Shown in pieces: positions 34,890-45,489 of a stretch of DNA of 64,000 bases (position 1 is its first letter; each line of letters begins with the position of its first letter). The DNA lies in assembly GCA_028023455.1 (NCBI GenBank), contig JAQFVV010000287.1:1152225-1216224 (forward strand), in the 5' to 3' direction. The notes beneath the pieces were generated by a model. The model saw nothing but the letters and a program-made list of their open reading frames with translations. It was not told the DNA's origin and did not search any database. Position numbers and translations under genes: made by a program. This stretch comes from Epiperipatus broadwayi (lineage: Eukaryota; Onychophora; Udeonychophora; Euonychophora; Peripatidae).

Positions 34890-37270
34890 ATTCAACACAC
34901 GAAGTGATCATGAACTAGTAAGATGCAAGACACATACATGTTAATGCAAAATTAGAGACAAAAATTATTAAGAAAACCAATATTCACAGTTGATATTCCT
35001 AAAACATTCTAATGAATTTAAATTAGAACTAGTAAATCGTTTTCAAATATTAGGAAATTTTGAACATGATTCAGATTTGAATGAAATTAATATAAAAATT
35101 ACTGATATACTTTTAAAAACTGCAACAAGGATACCTGGTTAAAAAAAGCAGCAGTTAACCAATAAAATTTCTACTGAGACTAGAGAATTTATGAAGAAAA
35201 TAAGGGATATGAAAAAATATAAAAATGATGTATTAAGAAGGATTGAATATCTCGAATTTTGTAAATGGTGTGAAAAAGAGTTGATAATGATATAAGATAG
35301 TATAATTGTGAACTAGCAAGGAAAGCCATAGAAGAGAATAAGACTTGAGTGTAAAACAACATTTTGGTATTGGTAGGAAACTTATATCTGCAACAACAAC
35401 AACAAAAAAGATGGATGACATTATGAAATGGGTAGAAGAGTTCTATCACGAAATATATAGTAATAAAGAACAAGTACCTCCATCAACTACTATATCTTCT
35501 GAATTGCCCAGGATTTTAAATGAAAAAATGAGACATACAATTAAATTCATGAAGAAGGCAAAAGTTCCTGGTAATGATAGAATTATAATCAATATATTAA
35601 AAGAAGCAGGTGAAGAAATAGAATTTTTTTTTTGGCAGTTATATACTAAATGATAAAGAAGTACAGATGACTGGAAAAATATCTCAAATTTTGTAAATGG
35701 TGTAAAAAAGAGTTGATAATGATATAAGAAAGTATAATTGTGAACTAGCAAGGAAAGCTATAGAAGAGAATAAGTCTCAAGAGTGTACAACAACATTTTG
35801 GTATTAGTAGGAAACATATCTGCAATAAGAAAAAAAGATGAAACTATTACTAAAAAGAGAGATGACATCATGAAATGGGTAGAAGAGTTCTATTAAGAAT
35901 TATATAGTAATAAAGAACAAGTACCTCTAACAACTATTATATAATGTAATGATGGAATTATAATCGATATATTAAAAGCAAGTGAAGAAACAAATTTTTT
36001 TGGCAAAGTTATATACCAAATGTCTAATTAATAAAGAAGTACCAGATGATTGGAAGAATGCAGTATTAATATTTAAAAAAAGGTGATAAAAAAAAAATTA
36101 GAAATTACAGACCTATCAGTCATTTTTCAGTTTTATACAATTTTTTTATTAAGTTAATTACAACTTCTTGGATTTCAACTAACCAAAAGAACAAGCTGGA
36201 GTTAAAAGTGCTTTTAGTACAATGGCACATATTCAAGTATTGAGAGAAGGTATAGAAAAGCATTTGGTTCAATAAATATTTCTTCTGGGATTAAAGCAAC
36301 TGGATCATCAAGGTAAAGACCCAGGATGTTGTCATATTCTGAAGAATATTTATAAAAATGCAACAACAACAAATAGATTATATGATAATAAATAGGTTAA
36401 CATTGAAAAGGATATAAGAGGGGGGGTCTCCAGATCTCGAAAACTGTTTATAGCAGTGCTGCAATAAAGTATTTTGTGGATTAAATTGGAAAGATAAAAG
36501 TAAATGGAGATTATTTAAGTCATTTATATTTTGCAGATAATATAATTATTCTCATAACTAATGCTTCTGAGTTTCAGAAAATGTTGCAAGAATTATCAGA
36601 TGAATATAAGAAAATAGGACCAGAGGTAAACATCAAAAAGACTAAAGTAATGTTCAATGGATTTTCTCAAAAGATGAAAATAAAGATTGATAATGATGAG
36701 TTAGTAGTTAACAACTACAAATACTTGATCAGATTATTACTATGGATGGAAACATAATGATTGAAATTAATCATAGAATTAAAATTGGTTGGAGTGCTTT
36801 TGGTAGAAATAACTTAATATTAAAAGAAAATATGCCTATGTGTTTGAAAAGGAAGGTTTTTAATAAATATATTTTACCAGTTCTTACTCATGGATCTAAG
36901 ACTTGGGCACTTAATAGAAGAGCAATACAGACTTCAGACCACTCAAAGAAGTATGGAGAGATGCATGTTGGGAGTAATTAGAAAAGATCGAAAACGCAAT
37001 ACATGGATAAGAGAATAAACATGTGTTACTGACACCATTGAAAGAATTAAAAGACTGAAGTGAAATTGGGTTGAATATATTGCTAGAAGGGATGATAATT
37101 GATGGACAATTGAAATATTAAATTGGATTCCCAAGAGTGTGTAAAAGATTTAGAAAGAGACCACATGTGAGATGGATGGATGAAATAACAAAGTGTGTAG
37201 GGGTGCTGTGAGGCTAGAGATGGATTGAACTTGGAGATCGTGCAGTGGATTGATAATAGTTGACGATGAT
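34890..37270 (+). mobile_element. RTE-type LINE, degenerate 5'-truncated copy with internal duplication
   Basis: The copy starts in the endonuclease C-terminus ('TRSDHELVRCK' at about 34898-34930, the SDH motif) and runs through the linker and reverse transcriptase to the 3' end. Visible blocks are 'YFADNIIIL' (36527-36553; motif C, FADD changed to FADN), 'SQKMKIKIDNDELVVNNYKYL' in 36666-36730, and 'CLKRKVFNKYILPVLTHGSKTW' in 36840-36910. Frameshifts and stops are frequent. About 430 bp is duplicated inside it: the text at 35261 recurs at 35693. The downstream part to 37270 matches the copy ending near 52035. Confidence 0.85.
36742..36981 (+). pseudogene. RTE reverse transcriptase C-terminal fragment
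   Basis: A 79-residue frame: 'MDGNIMIEINHRIKIGWSAFGRNN' (residues 1-24) and 'MCLKRKVFNKYILPVLTHGSKTW' (about 33-55) match the post-catalytic thumb-like region of RTE-clade polymerases. Useful as the clade-defining block; not a functional protein on its own. Confidence 0.8.
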
Positions 37271-37870
37271 ATTCACATATGCACTCTACTTACAGATAGG
37301 TTAATTAAAAGAAGCATATAGTTGTTATCTATTGATGACAAAAATCCAAGTCATATCTACCTGATCACAACTGAAATGTGATTTATGTAAATGTATTTTC
37401 TCATGCAGGTCTCACCTTTTATTAACTCTTTATACAGAACTAAGTGAATGACACAGGATAAAGTTATAATATTGTTGATAGTAAAGTTAATATTCTTGCA
37501 TACAACATGTATATTATATGGTACTTTGCTTGCAAGATTCACAACCCCGTGTATACTAGGCCATTGATTTTAAACCTAAGGATGTAACTCTTATTTAAAA
37601 GTACATGAAATGATTAGTGAATTAGGTGATATTGTGCGCATTCATGTCCATATGAAACACATTAGCATTATAGAGATTGAGGAGTTAATAATCTCCATAC
37701 CAAGAATTAATAAAAGGCTGGGACAGGAATGATATTTATTATAAGTGAAACACACAACAAAACAAGTATATCAATATATTTACTAACAAGTTAGACAATA
37801 TATTTCAATAATTCCACTAATAAAAAAGAATAGTTTGCTAAATATCTCGGATTTCTTTTGAATTATAAAA

Positions 37871-38013
37871 GTAAAATTTTATGAGAACTATCTTTAGCTA
37901 TTATCTTGTTATGGTAACTTCATATTTAACAATTAAGTATCACTATTATGTTAGTAATATTTAATTGTTAAATGTGAAATCACCATAGCAAGATAGGTCT
38001 TGTAAAATTTTAC
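37871..38013. repeat. Inverted repeat of about 143 bp
   Basis: The left arm (gtaaaattttatgagaacta at 37871; ttgttatggtaac; catatttaacaatta) is mirrored on the right (taattgttaaatgtgaaat; accatagcaagata; tgtaaaattttac to 38013). Arms are about 60 bp with a short centre near 37940. It could be a small MITE or a fold-back structure. Confidence 0.8.
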
Positions 38014-38019
38014 ATTTAT

Positions 38020-40600
38020 AATACAATAGAAATTTGAGATACTTAGCATTGCAATTTGTTAGAATGCATTTGTTAATTTATTTTAACTTTGGCTGTACCA
38101 TCATAAGTAAATTAACCCTTTTTATTTGTGAAATTATTGACTATTATTATTTAACTTAGGTGTTAATAAATATGTTGATTCACTTATAATAAATATCAAT
38201 TTTATGTCACCATTTTATTAAATCTTGGTGATGCCTATATGAAGGAAGATCAAGTATATGGAAAAAGCATAGTTTTTTTTTCTATTTTAGCAGTTTAAAA
38301 GAAATATACTCATAGTGATGGAAAGTGTTATGAGGGAACAAGATTACAATATATCCCAAGTAAAATTGATAATTATTTATTTCACTATAATCTTGTAGGC
38401 TGATGACTACAATATATTCACAATTTTAGCTACTGATTCATCATCTCTTACTTCTTTTCCTATAACCTTTTTTTTTTAAATAAAAATTTGTTATTCTATT
38501 ATAAATTAAATCAATTCTACATTTCTTTATAATTCTCTATCTCTACATTAATCAACTAATTGCTATCACCCAATTTTATCTGTTACACATCGTAATTCAG
38601 ATTTTAAAAAGTACTTCTGCTTTCTACAGAAAATATTGTTTTTCTTTCATTCATTTTAGTATCTCATACTTTTTTTGTTTTTTATCCTTTCATGACCAAG
38701 CTGTGATCTACTCCTTGAATAACTCATATCTTTTATTTGCATTTTTTCTTGCTATATGAGATTCTTAATATTAAAGTCTCTAATTGCACGGCCAATTCAA
38801 TGCCTTTTTTAAAACTCCGTCATATAACAATTGTAAGACATTATAATTTATGCTGCAGTCATGTTCAACTATTATTTATGTTTTCTATATACTAACATCT
38901 CTTTTTAAATGCATAATGACTTTATGCAGTGAGATACTCAAGTATAAAAGTAATTAAATCGTTTATTGTTTTTGGAAAGACAAGCATGAAAAGTTGAGTT
39001 GTGATCCACAAACTTTTAATTATTGAGTCCATCACTCTAAATAGTAAAACAATAATTGCTTGATAAAAAAAAGTTTGAGAATAAAAGGGTAACTATTTCA
39101 TTCAATTTATCAAACTGATTTTTTTTTTTCCTCAGAAAATACCCAGAAACTTTTATTAGCTCTTAAGTATTTACTGCACAGGATCATGGTGCATTTAAAA
39201 GGAGAATGGCAGTATGAAGACTGCACGAGTAATGATTTAATATGATTGTTAAAGCAATATTTGTTTTATCTTCAGTATAAATTACTATTTCTTATAATGT
39301 TCATTTATATCATGAATTATACTAATTGTATCAGAAAAAAAAATCTTTTTATTTCATTAAACTTTATATAAAATATATTTTAACTTTTGTAAAATATTAA
39401 CTTATTTTTAAAAATTATCTTTATATATTTTAATTAATATATGCATATATTTCAGAAAACATAACATCTGTAAATAGAACATCAATGAAAAAAAATCAAC
39501 TGATAGATTCACTAGATGGCTATATATACTTCAAAATATGCTTGTAATGTTTACTTCAAAATATTTATAGATAAATAGTTGTTGTAATTAGACTAGAAAT
39601 GCGCACTTGAACTAAAAATTGCTTCAGGATACCAGATTTCTTAGATAAGTCTGTAGTATTTTTTATTACTTCAAAGTTGATTTCAATTCTATCACTACAA
39701 AACTATGATGTGAATCTTATCAACGCCACGATACAAACACAATTTTAATATTTTACAAAATGTCTGATTAAATATACAAAATAATTAAAACTTATTCATA
39801 TCACCAAAACTTTCTCATTTCTTATTCTAATATAATCTCTTATAATTATTTCCTTTTCTCGTCTTAGTATTTCATTCCAATTCCCTATTGTGATTATTCA
39901 ACATTTTTACTTATTTGACTACTCTCCCAATTCCTTAATAAAACATCCTGCTTCCTATTCAGTTCATAAATTTAAATATTCAGATGTCTTAAAAATACTT
40001 TTATCATTTACAAGATTATAATGTATAAAACTGTTTTTTCTTTAATTATTCAATATCTATAAAACTTGATGAAGTTGATTACATAGCCCTAAATATTAAG
40101 ACTTAAAATATTTTAAGATGGCAATAAGCAATTATCAGTGATAATAATCAAATGCAATTTTATGACTTAGATAGAAGACTTATCTTCAGACAACAAAATG
40201 TATGCATATTTCATCTTGTGAACAACTTACAATTTTTCATAGTTTTCTTCAGACCACACAAAAAATATTTTTTTTTATTTCTGTTAAAAGTTCTCTATTC
40301 TATATATTGATTTTCGTATTTTATAATTCTGATGATTTTGGATTCCTAACAAAATTTATATTGATGTGCTAGATCTTGGAAATCACATTCCCTTTTTTTA
40401 AAAACTTTAATGTTAAAATACTAGCAAAAAAAGTATAAATATTATATCTGATGTTATTAAAAGGGTTATTATTTCTAATTTATAAATTTATTTGGTATGT
40501 GCATAATGCTTTTAATTATTTTGCTACTGATAAAAAAAAAAAGTTAAAATGACTATAATTGGTATTAGTAGCAATACTGCCATTATAAAAAAAAAATCAG
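38020..40600. other. AT-rich intron 1 sequence, nothing recognised
   Basis: No gene or nameable repeat is seen here. Confidence 0.45.
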
Positions 40601-40616
40601 ATATATTAATCTTTAA

Positions 40617-40735
40617 CTGAGGTTTAAAGTTTATATCTGTACTAGAGATAATCTCTAGTTTCGAAAATGATTAGTAATAATCATTAGTGTATTTATCTGA
40701 AATGGATGGCATCAAAGTTGTTGACCCTAATTATC
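40617..40735 (+). repeat. Dispersed repeat, copy 2 (partner at 33270)
   Basis: Shares 'gtttatatctg', 'taatctct' and 'aataatcattagtgtattta' in the same order as the copy at 33270-33385. Confidence 0.6.
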
Positions 40736-40739
40736 AGAC

Positions 40740-42575
40740 TACTTACTATACTTTTTTTTTAAAAATAAAAAAAATAAATTTGTGTGAGACTTCATTCTAA
40801 CTATGTTCATTTGGCAAATGTGCACTTTGCATCATTCTTACTGTAGATCACACACACGCACACAAATAATTCCATTTGTTTTTTCCATCAGTTTTACTAT
40901 GCCACAAATTCACGGAATTCTTCAATCAATGTTTCTTTCATTATATCTTTTTTTTTTTCCTAGCAATTTTCCCATCACTAGAAAAACAAATCCAAAATGT
41001 TAGCATATTTATCACATCTTGAATTTCTTCCATGACAAGGGGAAAAAATATACTTTCTTCAGCATAAAAAGTACAACTTATTTGAAAACCAATGAGATAA
41101 ATAATTACATACCCATTCATGGCAATAGAATTGTGGCATGTTATTCACCACACAATCAAGTGATTTGGTACATGAAAAGTCAAGACTTAAGCATTAAAAA
41201 TGACAGAATGAGTTTCTGTTTGGGAATCCTTAACTATTACTCAACTCCAGAGAGCATTTATTCAATAAATTACTATCAATAATTCTTTTCACTTCTGAAT
41301 TGTAGTAAGATATCTGTTTTAAATACTCTTAGCAAATGTGAAATCTCAACTGCTTGATGCATTAATGAACAACTTTACCAATATAATCAATATTCATAAT
41401 TATTGGTAAAAATTCTGATTAGTTCATTATTCAACATTTACATCTTAAGCTAATCTTATTTGAAACTTTGCATAATTATATAATTGGAATATTTTTATCA
41501 GAAACTTGTTGAATAAAGATATGGGAAAATGTTTCTATTTTTAATTGGAATGCATTTTTTCATGCAACACAGATTTATAATTTCATTCTCAAATAGTGTA
41601 AAGTCACTATATATATATTTTTAAAAAAATCTCAGTGATTGGATGTACATCACTTCCACAGATACAACTGATTATCAATTTAGAATTTTTTAATTACTAT
41701 GAAAACTAGCATGTAACAACTCAAGTTTGATAGAGGATAACTATGTAAATGAAAATGATAAAAAGTACACACATCGAAATCTCTAGATTTTTAAATAAAA
41801 ATTTATTATTGCATGTCACTTTCTTATCAATTTATTTTAGCATCTCAAATTTATAAACATATCATAGGCTTAACACTATATACTTGGATAAAATTACATT
41901 ATTTAATTCACTAGGGAAGGCAGTGTTAATATACACTCTAGTAGATGTAATGAGAAGAATTATTTCTCACATTAATATGCATCACAGCTTGTTTGTTAAA
42001 TAGATATTTAATTAGGTAATAGTTATTAAAAGGTTTACATATATGAAATGACCATGTGATAAATTTCGAATCATAATATTTAATTTTTAGTGCGTATAAC
42101 TTAAAAAAAAAGAGAATATTTTTTTTATGAAGTTTCTCTACATGCTTTGGTGCAGTGGTAGTTTAGTGACCAAAGTCGATGGCTCGGCTTTGTCATTTGC
42201 TATGTTTAAACTTAATTTAACATTAACATTATAAAAAAAAAAAAGTATTTATAATATTGTCAATTCATTAACTTCTAATTACTCTGTCTTAATGAAAAAT
42301 TTAATATTGAAATTAATATTACAATGACAAAAAATTGTAAATTAATATATATTCTTTAAATTCCTAATTATTCATACTGAGAACAAAATTATAATAAAGC
42401 AAGTCTTCTCGATGTTATAAACTGATTGAATTCCAGAATAGGTATTTCTAAAAATCATAACCAAGTTTTTTCACTATACATTATTAAAACTTTACCCCCG
42501 TATAGATAATCATTTCTTTAGTTTAAATTTTATTTGCTGCCATTCACTTACTACTAATTTTCTATATCTGTTCAA
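40740..42575. other. AT-rich intron 1 sequence; weak tRNA-like fragment
   Basis: No gene is recognised. A short tRNA-like fragment (ctttggtgcagtggtag) lies near 42140 and may be a SINE remnant. Confidence 0.4.
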
Positions 42576-42692
42576 TCAATCTTATTAAAACAGGCAAAAC
42601 TCTCCATACAGTAAGCCACTCAGTGCAAGTCAGAGTAATCAATGGATGCTAGAAGGCTTCTGCATAAAATCTCTATCTAGTCTCACCCAATA

Positions 42693-42734
42693 TCCCCAGA
42701 CTAGTTTCTAGCTTGTGGCTTTCATCAGTGAGGA
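42693..42734 (-). ncRNA. Hammerhead ribozyme with intact core, family B locus 5
   Basis: Minus strand: UCCUCA, CUGAUGA, A, AGC-CACAA-GCU, A, GAAAC, ACUAGU, C, then UGGGGA. Stem I is six perfect pairs with one U.G wobble. All invariant core residues and the GUC triplet are present. Stem II uses A-U in place of the G-C seen in other copies (AGC/GCU against GGC/GCC), a compensatory change. The outer stem I of other copies is not conserved here. Cleavage is predicted between 42699 and 42698. Confidence 0.8.
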
Positions 42735-43113
42735 GCAACTAGATCTTAGGATCCAATGCAACCCTTCAGCAGCCATCTTTTATCTCTACTTAACTACAAA
42801 ACTATGAAAATAAAATTGAAAACACAATAACAGTTATGAGCAAGCATAAGAAATGGCGATCATGTGATGTTTAGTAGTTTAATATCAATCCTGCCTAATA
42901 GGATAGTGGTGACTATGGTTATTAAAGAACTAAAGATACCAAAACGTATGAGTGCTAAACTGAGTTCAGACCTATATGACTATACAAGCTAATGAGCTTG
43001 GATTGAAAATATTGTTTTCAATTTTATTCTTATAGTTTTGTAGTTAAGTAGAGACAAAAAGTGGCTGTTGGAAGGTTGCATTAGATCCTAAGATTTAGGT
43101 GCAGTGCTCTCAG

Positions 43114-43172
43114 ATCCAAGACTCCTCATTGACGAAAGCCACAAGCTAGAAACTAGTCTGGGGATATTGGAT
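43114..43172 (+). ncRNA. Near-complete hammerhead, family B locus 5 (C3 changed)
   Basis: AUCCAA/UUGGAU, UCCUCA/UGGGGA, stem II AGC-CACAA-GCU, GAAAC, ACUAGU and C17 are all in place. The box reads UUGACGA: C3 is changed to U, which should prevent or greatly slow cleavage. Confidence 0.68.
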
Positions 43173-43339
43173 GAGTAGGCACTAGATAGGGATTTTATGC
43201 ACTAGCCTTCAGGAATCCATTGATTACTTTGGCTTGCACGGAGTAGCACTACTGTATGAAGAGTTTTGCCTGTTTTAATAAGTTATGAGCAAACATAAGA
43301 AATGGTGATCATGTGATGTTTAGTGGTTCAACCAATCTA

Positions 43340-45150
43340 GTATTTCTTTCTATTTATACACTTTTATTTTAATTTTGCAGCTGCAAACAAAAAAAAAAGT
43401 TTTATTTTCTAAACTGGTTAATCCAAATTTCATTTATGAATTATATAAAGTCACTCCTCTTTATGCTGGTTTCAACAATTTATTTCCTTACAATTCTTTA
43501 AGTACAATCAAAATATATTTTATTATAAAAATAATTTTCTTTCACGATCATTTCCCTATTCAGATTAAGTTTTTTTATTATTATTGATTATTATTATCTC
43601 TTAGCAATGTCATAAATATATATAGATCCAAAAATGATTAAAATTTTTACAAGAAAATTATGAATATTTGCAAATTACATATTGGATAAATTCTGATAAT
43701 TCTTTTGTGATATAATTTTTGTAAAATGTCATTACATTATAAATCACTTTTAATTGAACGTTGGTTTATGTAAAGCCAATTTTCACAGAAATGGATTTCT
43801 TATAACTAGTGATTTTTAAATTTAAACGAAATATTCAAATTGTGTATTAAATTTGTTATGCAATGATACAAGTTTTTCTCTATACACTTCAAATTTAATA
43901 TTTAAGTATGTTAACTATCTATAGCATACACAAATGACGTATCACACTTTTAAATTTATTTTATAAATAACCTTAACTTCATATGGAAAATATTAAAATT
44001 CATAATCAAATCATAAACTTAAAGACTTACTGCCTTACAATGTATTTAAAATATTCAAAATGTTAACTATATTAAGGGTGAATGTTAAATCACTTTTATA
44101 TCCAAAATTGGTAAAATATTATCCAATTTTTTTTTCTTTTGGTGAACTATTTTTGTTGATAGTTAATGTGTATACATTTTAAAATTAAATTGTATTGCAG
44201 ATATGTACATTCTGTTAATATCTAATTTAAAATGTTAACCTATTAAAAATCATTTATTAGGCAGGGATTGTTATTTTAAAAATATATATTATACAGTATA
44301 GATTTTGATATTATCAATGATTTCAAGCATATGTGTAAAGACTTGGAACCAAATTCCACAGAAATTTTTAAGGGCCAATTTTCATATAAATATATCTTAG
44401 ATATTTTAGGTTCATATCTTTATAATCAATATGGATGATGTTTTTAGTTTACATAAAAAGCATTGCAAATTAACCTAAATAAATTAGCTATTTCCTATCA
44501 CTTAATAGTTTTCTGATCTTAGAAAACTTTTGATAAACAGTCATCTCCAGAACTAGAAGCATTAAAAAAAAACAAAAAAACATAATAGCATTCTGCTTCA
44601 ATATTCTCAGACAAACATTTTTTTTCTTATCCTTTTCTTATTTGTGCTATAATAAAATTGTGATCAAATTCACATAAGTTTTAGAATGGAAATCTATTTC
44701 TATTATCTATTCCAATATACTTCTATTAAATAGATCTATTTCAACTGCAATTACAAAGTATCATGAATTCTTGAAAAAAATGTTTAATTTATTTATTTGA
44801 ATACCTTTTATGCCAAAATTTCTACATCCTTCATTCTCATTTATTTCTCTTTTATCATTATTATAATTCTTTTTCAGTTTATTTCAATAAACAATGCAAT
44901 TTCATTATAAATAACCATTTTCTTTATCATAATGCTGTTTACTTATCAACCTGAATAGCTTCTTTTTAAACATTAACTATTTAATAATTAATTACTAAAT
45001 AATTTATAACACTAAGTTTTTTAAGATTTATTTTACCAACATTATCTACTAACTATAGTCAATTTGAATTAAGCATTAGTGCAATAAGATAGTAAAAACT
45101 TTAGTTGAAAAAAAAAAAAGAAGAAATTTCAGATTAAATATAATCAAAAA
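43340..45150. other. AT-rich intron 1 sequence, nothing recognised
   Basis: No gene or nameable repeat is seen. Confidence 0.45.
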
Positions 45151-45160
45151 ATGTAATTTA

Positions 45161-45481
45161 TTACCTATTCTTCTTCAATAAAAATATTTTTTTAATATTT
45201 TCTTTTTTATTTAATATGTTAACTACTGCTAATAACATGAATTCCTTTATTAATTTATTAATGCCTGTACCCGCTGATGGAGTGTCAGATGTGTTTGAAA
45301 AAGCTGTAAAGCCCTTGGAATTTAGCTTGTCTGTAGGGTTGATTAGTGAGCCACTGTAGATTTTTGTTTCGATAATGCCCATTATCTGCGGTTTAACAAT
45401 GTCGTACCATTTAGCAAGGAGGTCAATTTTTTGTGGGGAGTTTAACCCTCTAACATTAAAGACTCCTATTTTAATATCCAT
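45161..45481 (-). pseudogene. LINE endonuclease N-terminal fragment
   Basis: A 106-codon frame. Residues 1-75 match the start of an exonuclease-endonuclease-phosphatase domain of a LINE: 'VFNVRGLNSPQK' (first active-site N at residue 9) and 'PQIMGIIETKI' (catalytic E at residue 38). After about residue 78 the sequence turns into low-complexity Lys/Ile/Asn text unlike the family, so only the first 230 bp of the element is left. It is unusual in keeping the 5' end and losing the 3' end. Confidence 0.78.
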
Positions 45482-45489
45482 TATTTGAA

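Larger units (their letters stand above)
42580..43335. repeat. Family B ribozyme repeat, locus 5 (inverted pair; over one full unit)
   Basis: A minus copy (42580-42830) is followed by a plus-strand copy (42830-43335). The plus copy is longer than one unit: 'agttatgag' and the next ~55 bp at 42832 recur at 43281, which sets the unit at about 449 bp. Such a unit with an overlapping start is what a head-to-tail multimer or reverse-transcribed circle would leave. Ribozymes lie at 42693 (minus, intact) and 43114 (plus, C3 changed). Confidence 0.9.

Noticed and set aside
42130-42205. tRNA-like sequence (ggtgcagtggtag)
   Set aside because: Only an A-box-like part is visible; no acceptable B box or tail, so not listed as a SINE copy.
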